Shown: positions 46,446-55,996 of the stretch, in pieces | Layout: each line of letters opens with the position of its first letter | Position numbering within the stretch: the first letter of the stretch is position 1 | Assembly (NCBI GenBank): GCA_018267705.1 | Contig: JAFDXX010000014.1 | Coordinates: 62,001-126,000, forward strand | Direction: 5' to 3' | From: Bacteroidota bacterium | Lineage (GTDB): Bacteria; Bacteroidota; Bacteroidia; Chitinophagales; Chitinophagaceae | DNA length: 64,000 nt | Made by a program: the position numbers and the translations under genes | The notes under the pieces: generated by a model | Database searches by the model: none | What the model saw: only the letters and a program-made list of their open reading frames with translations | What the model was told of the DNA's origin: nothing

Positions 46446-49400
46446 ATGCGATTGAAATCATTAGAAATAAAAGGCTTTAAAAGTTTTGCCGATAAAACCG
46501 TAGTTAGTTTTGATGAAGGAATAACAGGAATTATCGGGCCAAATGGTTGTGGTAAAAGTAATATTATAGATAGTATTCGCTGGGTTATTGGCGAGCAAAA
46601 AATATCTGCATTAAGAAGTGAAAATTTAGAAGCATTAGTTTTCAATGGCTCTAAAACACGTAGCCCAAGCGGGTTGGCAGAAGTTAGTCTTACTTTTGAA
46701 AATACAAGAAATTTATTACCAACAGAATTTACAACTGTTACAGTTACACGCAGATTTTTTAAAAATGGCGATAGCGAATATCGCTTAAACGATGTGCAAT
46801 GCCGTTTAAAAGATATTCATAATTTGTTCTTAGATACAGGCGTAAGTAATGATAGTTATGCCATTATTGAATTAGGAATGGTAGATGATATTATTAAAGA
46901 TAAAGACAATAGCCGCCGTAAAATGTTAGAGCAAGCTGCCGGCATTACCATTTACAAAACAAGAAAAAAAGAAGCTAAAAATAAATTAGATGCCACCGAG
47001 CAAGATTTGGCACGTATTGAAGATTTATTATTTGAAATAAACAATCAATTAAAAACTTTAGAAAACCAAGCTAAGAAAGCAGAGAAATATTATGAAATAA
47101 AAAAAGAATATAAAGAAGTTTCTATTGAATTAGCAAAAGCTGCATTAGAAGGTTTTAACTTAACTTATCAAAATCTTACCGAACAACAAGAAACTGAAAC
47201 CAATAAAAAAATTCAATTAGAAGCAGAAATAGCTATTGAAGAAGCAAAAGTAGAAGCGGAAAAAGTTTCTTTTATTGAGAAAGAAAGATCTTTGCAAAGC
47301 ATGCAATATGAATTTAATGAGTTGCTGCAAAAACTTCGTACAAAAGAAAATGAAAAAAACTTAGCACAACAAAGCCTTCATTTTTTAAAAGAAAAAGAAA
47401 CTAACCTCGCCGGTTTTTTACAAAAAGCAGAAGGACAACTAAAAGGCATTGAAGACAGTATTGTATTTACAGAACAACAAGTAGTTGAGGAAGATAATAA
47501 TTTGCAACTATTGCAAACACAATTAACCAATGCAAGATTTTTAGTAGAAGATAAACGCAGAGTGTTTGATGAAAAACGTAGTGCTACCGATGTTTTAAGA
47601 AATCAACATCAACAAATTCAACGCAATCAGTTTGATGCAGAAAAAAAAGTAGCAGTTGCCGATACTTCAATTCAAAACTTGCAAAGAGCTCAATTGCAGT
47701 TGAATGAAGAAAAAAATAATCGCAGTGCACAAATAACTCAATTAGAAAATGAGTTGAACGAAAAAGAAATTTTATTAGAAACCAGAAGAATAGATTTACA
47801 ACAACTGCAAGAACATCATGAAAAAACAAAAGAACAAATTTTAGAAACACAACAACAGTTAGAAGTTTTACGCAATCAATTAGCCGAAGAAAACAGAAAA
47901 TTAGATGCCAAATGTAATGAGCATGATTTATTGAAAAGTTTGATTAACAGTATGGAAGGCTATCCTGAAAGCGTTAAGTTTTTACATAACAATGCCGAAT
48001 GGAATTATAGTGCACCTATTCTTTCAGATATTATTTATGTTAAAGAAGAATATCGTGCAGCCGTTGAAAATGTATTAGAACCTTACTTAAATTATTATGT
48101 TGTAAACAACTTGCAACAAGGTTTACAAGCTATCCATTTATTAGACAATAACAAAAAAGGGAAAGCCAACTTTTTTATTTTAGATAAATTAAGTGAAACT
48201 GAAAATAACTATCACCAACCTGCAAATACCATTGCAGCATTAAATGTTATTGAAGTAGATGCCCAATATAAAAAATTAGCAGAGTATTTATTGGCAAATG
48301 TTTTTATAGCAGAAAATGATGATGCCATTGCAAACTCAAACGGGGCAATAGTTTTAGAAAAAACCGGAAAATATGTAAAAGGAAAATATACTTTAACAGG
48401 CGGTAGTGTTGGTTTATTTGAAGGAAAGAAAATTGGACGAGCCAAAAATTTAGAAAAACTTCAAGAAGAAATTGCAGCACAAGAAATAATTGTTAATGAA
48501 TTAAAAACAAATATTCAAACAAAACACAATGAAGTAATTGGTTATAACGAACAGTTAAAAGAAAATGCAATTAAACAAACCGAAAACGAAATCAACCAAT
48601 TAACCAACAATGTTTTTGCAGCAAAAAATAAAATAGAAAATTTGCATGCAGCACAAGAGCAAGCCAATACAAGATTAAATGATATTGAAATTCGTTTACA
48701 AGACGAACACGATGCTATTGCCGAAACACGTGAACTATTTAATCAGCTAAATAAACAGTTGCAAGAAACAAAACAACAAATGCAACTGGCCGAGCAAGAT
48801 TATCAGCAAGCCGAAGAAGAATATTCAGCCGCTAATACCCAATACAACGAAACCAACATACAACTTACAAAACAACAAAGTAAAATAACTGCATTACAAC
48901 AAGAGTTAGATTTTAAAAGAAATCAATTAAATGATTTAACTTATCAAATAAATTCAAACACACAACAATTAACCGAGGCAGCCAGTGCTATTGAAACAGG
49001 TGCAATAACTTTAGCAGCTGCAGAAGAAGTATTAATTGAACTATTAAGAAATAAAGAAACTGAAGAATTAAAACTAAACGAAGCAGACCAAACTTATCAT
49101 AACCTTCGCAATGAAATGCAAGAAAAAGAAAGTATGCTGCGTTTAAAAGTAAAGAGCAAAGAAATGTTAGAACATTTAGTTAGTGAAATAAAAGATAAAC
49201 TAAATGAGTTGAAATTGCAATTAGCAGGAATGAAAGAAAGATTAAGTGTAGAGTTTAAAATTGAATTAGATGAAATTATAGGTCAGTCTAGGCAAACTGA
49301 AGAAGCAGTTGAAGATTTGCAAGCAAGTGTAGATAGAATGAAAAAGCGGTTAGAAAATATGGGCGAAGTAAACCCAACAGCTATAGAAGCTTTCATGGAA

Positions 49401-49967
49401 ATGAAAAAACGCTACGAATTTATTCTAGAACAAAAGAATGATTTGGTTACCGCAAAAGATAGTTTATTACAAACCATTCAAGAAGTAGAAGCTACCGCCA
49501 ATCAACAATTTCTCGATACATTTAATCAAGTAAGAGATAATTTCCAAAAAGTATTTAAAGCATTGTTTACAGAAGAAGATACTGCTGATATGGTTTTAGA
49601 AAATCCTGAAAACCTTGCTGAAACAGGCATTGATATTGTTGCAAAACCAAAAGGTAAACGCCCATCATCTATTACACAATTAAGCGGAGGAGAAAAAACA
49701 TTAACAGCAACAGCTTTATTGTTTGCAATCTACTTAATTAAACCTGCACCATTCTGTATTTTAGATGAAGTAGATGCTCCTTTAGATGATGCCAATGTTG
49801 GTAAGTTTACGCAAATGATTAAAAAGTTTAGCGATAACTCTCAATTTATTATTGTAACACATAACAAACAAACAATGGGTGCAGTTGATGTTATTTATGG
49901 TGTAACCATGCAAGAACCCGGCGTTAGTAAATTAGTTCCGGTAGATTTTAGGAGTTTATCAAATTAA
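46446..49967 (+). CDS. smc: Chromosome segregation ATPase SMC
   Basis: 1173 residues, the cytoplasmic condensin that organises the chromosome. The head has Walker A GPNGCGKSN (about 32-40); two long coiled-coil arms surround the hinge (about 510-660, with ENVLEPYLNYYVVNN); the C-terminal head has signature LSGGEKTLTATAL (about 1080) and Walker B CILDEVDAPLDDANV. A longer frame from 46281 adds 55 residues unlike SMC, so the ATG at 46446 (MRLKSLEIKGFKSFAD) is chosen. It ends at a strong terminator. Confidence 0.97.
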   Translation: MRLKSLEIKGFKSFADKTVVSFDEGITGIIGPNGCGKSNIIDSIRWVIGEQKISALRSENLEALVFNGSKTRSPSGLAEVSLTFENTRNLLPTEFTTVTVTRRFFKNGDSEYRLNDVQCRLKDIHNLFLDTGVSNDSYAIIELGMVDDIIKDKDNSRRKMLEQAAGITIYKTRKKEAKNKLDATEQDLARIEDLLFEINNQLKTLENQAKKAEKYYEIKKEYKEVSIELAKAALEGFNLTYQNLTEQQETETNKKIQLEAEIAIEEAKVEAEKVSFIEKERSLQSMQYEFNELLQKLRTKENEKNLAQQSLHFLKEKETNLAGFLQKAEGQLKGIEDSIVFTEQQVVEEDNNLQLLQTQLTNARFLVEDKRRVFDEKRSATDVLRNQHQQIQRNQFDAEKKVAVADTSIQNLQRAQLQLNEEKNNRSAQITQLENELNEKEILLETRRIDLQQLQEHHEKTKEQILETQQQLEVLRNQLAEENRKLDAKCNEHDLLKSLINSMEGYPESVKFLHNNAEWNYSAPILSDIIYVKEEYRAAVENVLEPYLNYYVVNNLQQGLQAIHLLDNNKKGKANFFILDKLSETENNYHQPANTIAALNVIEVDAQYKKLAEYLLANVFIAENDDAIANSNGAIVLEKTGKYVKGKYTLTGGSVGLFEGKKIGRAKNLEKLQEEIAAQEIIVNELKTNIQTKHNEVIGYNEQLKENAIKQTENEINQLTNNVFAAKNKIENLHAAQEQANTRLNDIEIRLQDEHDAIAETRELFNQLNKQLQETKQQMQLAEQDYQQAEEEYSAANTQYNETNIQLTKQQSKITALQQELDFKRNQLNDLTYQINSNTQQLTEAASAIETGAITLAAAEEVLIELLRNKETEELKLNEADQTYHNLRNEMQEKESMLRLKVKSKEMLEHLVSEIKDKLNELKLQLAGMKERLSVEFKIELDEIIGQSRQTEEAVEDLQASVDRMKKRLENMGEVNPTAIEAFMEMKKRYEFILEQKNDLVTAKDSLLQTIQEVEATANQQFLDTFNQVRDNFQKVFKALFTEEDTADMVLENPENLAETGIDIVAKPKGKRPSSITQLSGGEKTLTATALLFAIYLIKPAPFCILDEVDAPLDDANVGKFTQMIKKFSDNSQFIIVTHNKQTMGAVDVIYGVTMQEPGVSKLVPVDFRSLSN

Positions 49968-49991
49968 ATAAAAATTTAATACAATAATTCA

Positions 49992-50019
49992 ATATCTGCT
50001 CAAGGGCAGATATTTTTTT
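49992..50019 (+). terminator. Terminator after smc
   Basis: ATATCTGC pairs with GCAGATAT around CAAGG-type loop, followed by TTTTTT. Confidence 0.85.
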
Positions 50020-50092
50020 GATACATATAAGCAGCACTCAATTTTAATCAACTTAAATTTTTGTAGTAATATTATTTTTAAAAATAAAAATT

Positions 50093-51052
50093 ATGTCAAT
50101 CAAAAAAATAAAACACTTCTGGAAACAAAATAACGATACGGGTTTTAGCACCAATGCAACAGAAACATTAGGCGGAAGGTTTATCAATAAAGATGGAAGC
50201 TATAATTTAATAAAAGAAGGCATGCCTTTTTGGAAACGAATTAGTATTTTTCACGATATGCTGCATCTAAAACTCTGGAAGTTTATTGTAGTTATATTAT
50301 TTTTCTTTATTGCAATTAATTTAATTTTCACTTCTGTTTATTATATAATTGGAATAACAGGTTTTCAAGGTATTCGTACAGTAAACCATTGGCAGCTATT
50401 TAAAGAGTTATATTACTTCAGTACCGAAACATTTACTACTGTTGGTTATGGCAGAGTAAACCCCGCAAACGATGCAACTAATATTATTTCGGGAATAGAA
50501 TCTTTAGCAGGCTTATCTTCCTTAGCTATTGCAACAGGTTTAATTTATGGAAGATTTTCTATGCCAAGAAGTTATTTATTATTTAGTGAGCATGCATTAA
50601 TTAGCCCCTATAAAAATTTAACGGGCTTAATGTTTAGGTTGGCATCTTATAAAGACATGCACACATTAACAGATGTAGAAGTAAAAATAAATGTAGGAAT
50701 GAAAGTATTAGATGGAGATATAGAAACCTATAAATATTTTGCATTAGATCTTGAAAGAAACCGAGCAGAAAGTATGCCTATGAGTTGGACAATTGTACAT
50801 CCTATAAATGAAAACAGCCCCTTTTATGCTTTTAAAGAAGAAGATATGAAACTGGCAGATGTAGAATTATATGTAATGCTAAGAGGGTTTGATGATGTGT
50901 TTTCAAATTATGTACATAGAAGAACCTCTTATACCTACAACGAAATTTTATTTAATCGAAAATTTATTCCAATGTATCGAGAAAATGAAATGGGCACCAC
51001 CACTATTTTAGAATTACATAAACTAAATATGCACAATAATATTACCGTATAA
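50093..51052 (+). CDS. Inward-rectifier K+ channel (KirBac-type)
   Basis: 319 residues with two membrane helices (about 65-92 and 128-147) around a pore loop whose filter is T116-V-G-Y-G-R121 in TETFTTVGYGRVNP. The C-terminal ~160 residues form the cytoplasmic Kir beta domain (LMFRLASYKDMHTLTDVEVK, TWTIVHPINENSPF). Bacterial Kir channels pass K+ and are gated by lipids. The next gene starts five bases after the stop, so both are co-transcribed. Confidence 0.9.
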   Translation: MSIKKIKHFWKQNNDTGFSTNATETLGGRFINKDGSYNLIKEGMPFWKRISIFHDMLHLKLWKFIVVILFFFIAINLIFTSVYYIIGITGFQGIRTVNHWQLFKELYYFSTETFTTVGYGRVNPANDATNIISGIESLAGLSSLAIATGLIYGRFSMPRSYLLFSEHALISPYKNLTGLMFRLASYKDMHTLTDVEVKINVGMKVLDGDIETYKYFALDLERNRAESMPMSWTIVHPINENSPFYAFKEEDMKLADVELYVMLRGFDDVFSNYVHRRTSYTYNEILFNRKFIPMYRENEMGTTTILELHKLNMHNNITV

Positions 51053-51057
51053 ATATC

Positions 51058-51489
51058 ATGTATAAATCAATAATACTTATATACATAGTTGTTTTTGTTG
51101 CCTATATTTTATTCTCACGCCAACCCGATTATTTTGATGGAGAAACAACTACAGCAACCATTCATTGGATAAAAGACAGCACACAAAAAACAATTCCTAA
51201 AGCAGTATTTACAATTAATAAAATACAATACGCTATAGATGCACGATATGTTTTAAGAAATTTACCTGAAGGAAAACAAATTCAAGTAATTTACGAAACT
51301 GCAAACCCTGAAAAAGCTGCCGTGTATGATTTTTGGGGATATTGGATTACATGGGGTGAATTAATGGCGTCTATACTATTATTGGTTGCACTTATTGAAA
51401 TTGCCAAAGCAATTAATAAAAACCCAACTCCCGAAGCATTAATAGAACAAATGGAGTATAAGCCGATTAAAAAAAGAAAATACGATTAA
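51058..51489 (+). CDS. DUF3592-like membrane protein
   Basis: 143 residues with two hydrophobic helices (about 4-20 and 98-117) and a small beta domain between (ATIHWIKDSTQKTIPKAVFT; EGKQIQVIYETANPEKAAVY), the usual shape of DUF3592 proteins. Function unknown. It follows the K+ channel by five bases and ends before a bidirectional terminator. A role with the channel is a guess from the operon. Confidence 0.7.
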   Translation: MYKSIILIYIVVFVAYILFSRQPDYFDGETTTATIHWIKDSTQKTIPKAVFTINKIQYAIDARYVLRNLPEGKQIQVIYETANPEKAAVYDFWGYWITWGELMASILLLVALIEIAKAINKNPTPEALIEQMEYKPIKKRKYD

Positions 51490-51510
51490 TTTGTAATGTG
51501 TTATAAATGC

Positions 51511-51543
51511 AAACCCTCTCAATTTTTTTTGAGAGGGTTTTTA
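51511..51543. terminator. Bidirectional terminator
   Basis: AAACCCTCTCAA pairs with TTGAGAGGGTTT across T6, between the convergent DUF3592 and M28 genes. Confidence 0.85.
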
Positions 51544-51557
51544 CTTTCAATTAATTT

Positions 51558-53141
51558 CTAATCTAACCCACCTTTACGCGTAGGGGCAGTAATGGGTGGC
51601 CATTTACTAGGTTGCCCTGTAAACGGACTAATGGGAAGCACAGCTTTTTCACGATTAAAGAATGTGGGATCTTCACTGGCCATATACACTAAAACTGCAG
51701 TAAGTATTGCATTTTTTTCTACATCATCAAAAACAATTTTATCGTAAGTATCTAAATTAGTATGCCAAGTATTACTAAAATATCCCCAACTTAAACTACC
51801 TAAACCAAAAGCGGGGGCACCTGTTGCAACAAAAGATGCATTATCTGTGCCGCCACTTGCAGGCGAACCCGGAAATGTAGTTTTTATATCTTTTTTTGCA
51901 TTGTAAGGTACAGCATCGAGCCATCTTTGTAAATATTCATATGCATGTAAAAAACCTTGCCCTGAAATGTTTTCAATACGTCCTGTACCATTATCTTGGT
52001 TAAAAGATGCTTGTAACCCTTTCATGATTTCAGGATGGTCTTCGGCAAAAGCTTTTGAGCCATTAAGGCCTTGTTCTTCACTTCCCCAATGTCCAACTAA
52101 TATTGTTCTTTTGGGGTTAGGATAAAATTTCTTCAATAATCTCATTGCTTCCATCATTACCAAAGTTCCCGTTCCGTTATCGGTAGCACCTGTGCCACCA
52201 TCCCAAGAATCAAAGTGGGCAGATAATAAAATATATTCATTTGCTTTTTCTGTTCCTTTAATTTCTCCAATGGTATTAAAAGTAGGTTGTACGCCTGTTT
52301 CACGGCTATCTGTGCGAATGTTTAGTTTAACGGGAGAACCACCTTCTGCCAAGCGATAAATTAAACCATAATCTTCAAGAGAAATATCAACGGTGGGAAT
52401 TGTTTTAGTATAGGCTGCAAAAATTTTATCGGCACCATATTCTTTACTCCAATAATTGGTAATAATACCTGCTGCACCAGCTTTTTCAAGGGCAACCGGT
52501 AGTGTACGTGTATTATATCCTGTATTTGCAATTCTTTTTGCCCAAGCTTTGGTGAGAGAATCACGCTCTTGATTTATTTTTTTTATAGATTCATCGGTGC
52601 CGTATTGTTTCCAATCAGCATCGGGTCTGCCAGTAGGTTGTAACATACTAATCATTACATATTTTCCTTTAGCATTATTTGCAAACCAAGTTGCATAAGC
52701 AGCACTATCGGCAAGTTCAGGAAGAATAATTACATCTGCTGTTATGGTTTTCCCTTTAGTAGATGGACACCAAGCTAATTGAGTACCGGCAAGTGTTTTA
52801 ACCCAAGGCGTAATCATATCTATATGAGAAACACCTCGTTCCCAGCCTCGCCATTCGCCCCATTTCTCATTACGTGCATTAATACCCCATGATTGATATT
52901 TGGCAACAGCCCAATCGTTTGCTTGTTGCATTTTAGGTGTTCCTACCAATCTTGGACCTATTTTATCAAACAACTCATGTGCAATTTGTTTAAGCTGCGA
53001 GTTATTGGTTTCTTCCTCTAAAATTTTTTGTACAATGGGGTCAAGTTTTCGTTGTGCTGTAGGGCGGCCACCAAATGGTTGAGCTTTGCTAATTGTTAGC
53101 ATTAAAAGAAAAAATGAAGAGGAAATGAGTAGTTTTTTCAT
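51558..53141 (-). CDS. Secreted M28-family zinc peptidase
   Basis: 527 residues with a signal peptide (LLISSSFFLLMLTISKAQ). A protease-associated (PA) domain is inserted in the first half; the catalytic part has HFDSWDGGTGATDNGTGTL (His and Asp zinc ligands), GSEEQGLNGSKAF (Glu pair) and TDNASFVATGAP with a later His. M28 enzymes are aminopeptidases or carboxypeptidases; this one is exported, so it probably digests peptides outside the cytoplasm. Single gene; nearly 500 bases separate it from the divergent ceramide operon. Confidence 0.9.
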   Translation of the reverse strand: MKKLLISSSFFLLMLTISKAQPFGGRPTAQRKLDPIVQKILEEETNNSQLKQIAHELFDKIGPRLVGTPKMQQANDWAVAKYQSWGINARNEKWGEWRGWERGVSHIDMITPWVKTLAGTQLAWCPSTKGKTITADVIILPELADSAAYATWFANNAKGKYVMISMLQPTGRPDADWKQYGTDESIKKINQERDSLTKAWAKRIANTGYNTRTLPVALEKAGAAGIITNYWSKEYGADKIFAAYTKTIPTVDISLEDYGLIYRLAEGGSPVKLNIRTDSRETGVQPTFNTIGEIKGTEKANEYILLSAHFDSWDGGTGATDNGTGTLVMMEAMRLLKKFYPNPKRTILVGHWGSEEQGLNGSKAFAEDHPEIMKGLQASFNQDNGTGRIENISGQGFLHAYEYLQRWLDAVPYNAKKDIKTTFPGSPASGGTDNASFVATGAPAFGLGSLSWGYFSNTWHTNLDTYDKIVFDDVEKNAILTAVLVYMASEDPTFFNREKAVLPISPFTGQPSKWPPITAPTRKGGLD

Positions 53142-53540
53142 AACAAGTTTAGTTTTGGTATTTAAAAGTTTCTAAGTTACGGCATAAGCTATAATGTAAT
53201 TTAAAATTGTGATGAATAAGTTGTATGAAATTTAAATTTATTGATGTTCTATATGCAAGCACAAATGAGTGTAATTTCTTAATTTGTAAAACAGATATAT
53301 GAAAACTAGAAAATAAAAGGTGCAGAAATTCATTTATGAGCTCAAATACTTGCGTTTCCTCTAAACTAAATTTCAGAATTTATAAGTAATTGTATATTTA
53401 AGTAAATCAAAAAGCTTTTCTTTACAATCAATGTGCCATTTGCACAACAGAATTATTTTAATACATTTAATCTGTATAAGTGTAAATTAGCAAATTAAAT
53501 TATTGTTAAGTATTGGTAACTTCTTACGTGGTATGACCTT
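53142..53540. other. Gene-free spacer between M28 and spt genes
   Basis: About 400 bases of very AT-rich DNA without a frame longer than 60 codons that resembles a gene. I see no repeat or hairpin of note. The promoter of the spt operon lies just after it. Confidence 0.5.
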
Positions 53541-53548
53541 TATATTTG
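53541..53548 (+). promoter_or_regulatory. -7 box for the ceramide operon
   Basis: TATATTTG, a perfect TAnnTTTG match, 80 bases before the spt ATG. A TTGG at 53513-53516 lies 24 bases upstream, a loose -33 element. Confidence 0.6.
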
Positions 53549-53628
53549 CAAATTATTGTAAAGAAGATTAGGTGAAGTTTACTTTATAATTTAATTTTTA
53601 CTTGTTTAACTAAAAAAACAAATTACTA

Positions 53629-54849
53629 ATGGAGATATTGCCCCAAGTAAAACCGTTGTGTGGTGCAGATTTATTACACAAAAAAGTAACCCATGATAAA
53701 CGAGCAGAGCATGTAAGGCAGTTAGGTTTGTATCCTTATTTTCGTGTTATAGAATCTGATCAAGATTCTGCAGTTACCATTAATGGTAAACGTGTTTTAA
53801 TGTTTGGTTCTAATAGTTATTTGGGCTTAACCAATCATCCCGAAATAAAGCAGGCTTCTAAAGAAGCCATTAATAAATATGGTTGCGGTTGTGCCGGCTC
53901 TCGCTTTTTAAATGGCACATTAGATATTCATATTGAATTAGAAGAAGCGTTGGCTGATTTTGTAGGCAAAGAAGCTGCTTTGGTTTTCAGTACAGGCTTT
54001 CAGGTAAATTTTGGTGTAATTCCTGCCTTGGTAGGAAGAAGTGATTATTTAATTTTAGATGAATTAAATCATGCCTCAATTATAGAAGGTTCAAGATTGT
54101 CTTTTGGAAAATCCATTAAATATCATCACAATGATATGGATGCATTAGAAAAAGCCCTACAATCTTGCCATCCCGATAAATTTAAATTAATTATTACCGA
54201 AGGTATATTTAGCATGGATGGAGATATTGCTAAATTAGATGAGATTGTACATCTTGCCAATAAATATGCTGCTTGTGTAATGGTTGATGATGCCCACTCT
54301 TTAGGTGTTTTAGGAGAATTAGGAAAAGGAGCATCTGCACATTACAATGTTTCAGATAAAACCCATTTAATTATGGGTACCTTCAGTAAATCATTAGCTT
54401 CTATTGGAGGATTCATTGCTGCAGACAAATCAACTATTGAATATTTAAAACACCATGCACGCTCTTTAATGTTTAGTGCAAGCATTTCTCCTGCAGCTAC
54501 TGCAAGTGCTTTAGCAGCATTAAACGTTATGAAACGCGAACCTGAGCGAATTGAAAAATTGTGGGACAATACACATTTTGCACTTGCCGAGTTAAAACGT
54601 TTAGGTTTTGATACCGGTGCAGCTTGTACACCCATTATTCCAATTTATGTAAGAGATGATTTAAAAACATTTCAACTATCTAAAATTTTATTAGATGATG
54701 GCGTATTTGTAAACCCTGTTACTTCTCCGGCTGTTTCAAAAGACGATACGTTAATTCGTTTTAGTTTAATGGCAACACATACCAAAGAACAAATTGAAAT
54801 AGCTATTGAAAAAATATATTCTGCTGCAAAAAAACTTAATATATTATAA
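53629..54849 (+). CDS. spt: Serine palmitoyltransferase-like enzyme
   Basis: 406 residues of the alpha-oxoamine synthase family. SPT condenses serine with an acyl-CoA to give 3-keto-dihydrosphingosine, the first step of sphingolipid synthesis. PLP binds K254 in GTFSKSLASIGG; MVDDAHSLGVLGELGKGA and CAGSRFLNGTLDIHIELEEAL are family segments. By sequence alone it could be a KBL or BioF enzyme, but the two genes that follow (acyltransferase and reductase) are the partners of SPT in bacterial ceramide synthesis. First gene of a three-gene operon. Confidence 0.9.
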   Translation: MEILPQVKPLCGADLLHKKVTHDKRAEHVRQLGLYPYFRVIESDQDSAVTINGKRVLMFGSNSYLGLTNHPEIKQASKEAINKYGCGCAGSRFLNGTLDIHIELEEALADFVGKEAALVFSTGFQVNFGVIPALVGRSDYLILDELNHASIIEGSRLSFGKSIKYHHNDMDALEKALQSCHPDKFKLIITEGIFSMDGDIAKLDEIVHLANKYAACVMVDDAHSLGVLGELGKGASAHYNVSDKTHLIMGTFSKSLASIGGFIAADKSTIEYLKHHARSLMFSASISPAATASALAALNVMKREPERIEKLWDNTHFALAELKRLGFDTGAACTPIIPIYVRDDLKTFQLSKILLDDGVFVNPVTSPAVSKDDTLIRFSLMATHTKEQIEIAIEKIYSAAKKLNIL

Positions 54850-54864
54850 TTTCAATTTAAACAA

Positions 54865-55989
54865 ATGGCTATTACTGTTAAAGAAGTAAGTACCAAGAAA
54901 GAAATGAATGCCTTTCTTGATTTACCTTATCGTTTATACAAAGGCAACCCTTATTTTGTACCACCATTAAGGTTTGATGAAGCCCATACTTTAGATAAAC
55001 AAAAAAACCCCGCATTTGAACATTGTGATGCGAAATATTGGATTGCATTAAAAGATGGAAGAGTAGTAGGAAGAATTGCAGGAATTATAAATAATAATTA
55101 TATATCAAAATGGAAAAATAAATATGCCCGTTTTGGTTGGATAGATTTTGAAGAAGATGAAGCCATTGCAAAAGCTTTATTAAACACTGCCGAAAACTGG
55201 GCAAAACAAAATGGAATGACCGCTATTCAAGGCCCACTTGGATTTACAGACCTTGATCATGAAGGTTTATTGGTTGAAGGGTTTGATAAAATTGCAACTT
55301 TAGCAACACTATACACTTATCCCTATTACAAAACATTTATAGAAAACAACGGTTATACAAAAGACGCAGATTGGGTAGAGTATAATATCAAAATGCCCCA
55401 AACATTACCCGAAAACCTTATAAAAATTGCTTCAATTGTTGAAAGAAGATACGGCTTACAAGTAATAAAAGCCAAAAAGCCAAAAGATATTCTTCCCTAT
55501 GCAAAAGATGTTTTCAATTTAATTAATGATGCTTATTCTGATTTATTTGGTGTAACAGAATTAACCGAGAAACAAATTGAATATTATACTAAAGCTTATT
55601 TTGGTTTTATGAAGGTTGATTTTGTTTCGTTGATCGTAGATAAAAACAATCAATTAGTTGCTTTTGGAATTACCATGCCCTCTTTATCTGAAGCACTACA
55701 AAAATCGGGAGGTTCGCTTTTCCCATTTGGATTTATTCATATATTAAAAGCAATGAATAAACCTAAGAAAGCTGATTTTTTAATGATTGCTATAAAAAAA
55801 GATTTACAAGGAAAAGGTATTAATGCCGTATTAATGCGTGAAATAGGAAACGCATATATTAAAAGAGGAATTGAAAGTATTGAAACCAATCATGAATTGG
55901 AATTAAATACAAAAGTGCAAACTATTTGGAAAGATTTTGATCATGTACAACATAAAAGACGCAGGTGTTATATTAAACATTTGAGTTAA
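54865..55989 (+). CDS. Bacterial ceramide synthase-like N-acyltransferase
   Basis: 374 residues. Its order is unlike the eukaryotic ceramide synthases; it resembles the GNAT-related proteins that acylate the sphingoid base in bacteria (bCerS type). The N-terminal part YRLYKGNPYFVPPLRFDE, then GRVVGRIAGIINN and AIQGPLGFTDLDHEGLLVEG, are conserved in this group; the C-terminal part has LFPFGFIHILKA and the GNAT-like KKDLQGKGINAVLMREI. It starts 16 bases after spt and 8 bases before the reductase. The function is assigned from the operon plus the motif, not from a direct test. Confidence 0.75.
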   Translation: MAITVKEVSTKKEMNAFLDLPYRLYKGNPYFVPPLRFDEAHTLDKQKNPAFEHCDAKYWIALKDGRVVGRIAGIINNNYISKWKNKYARFGWIDFEEDEAIAKALLNTAENWAKQNGMTAIQGPLGFTDLDHEGLLVEGFDKIATLATLYTYPYYKTFIENNGYTKDADWVEYNIKMPQTLPENLIKIASIVERRYGLQVIKAKKPKDILPYAKDVFNLINDAYSDLFGVTELTEKQIEYYTKAYFGFMKVDFVSLIVDKNNQLVAFGITMPSLSEALQKSGGSLFPFGFIHILKAMNKPKKADFLMIAIKKDLQGKGINAVLMREIGNAYIKRGIESIETNHELELNTKVQTIWKDFDHVQHKRRRCYIKHLS

Positions 55990-55996
55990 TAATGTA

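Noticed and set aside
53142..53628. Possible hidden small RNA in the spacer before spt
   Set aside because: AT-rich, with no stable hairpin or T tract that I could find; only the promoter box is supported.
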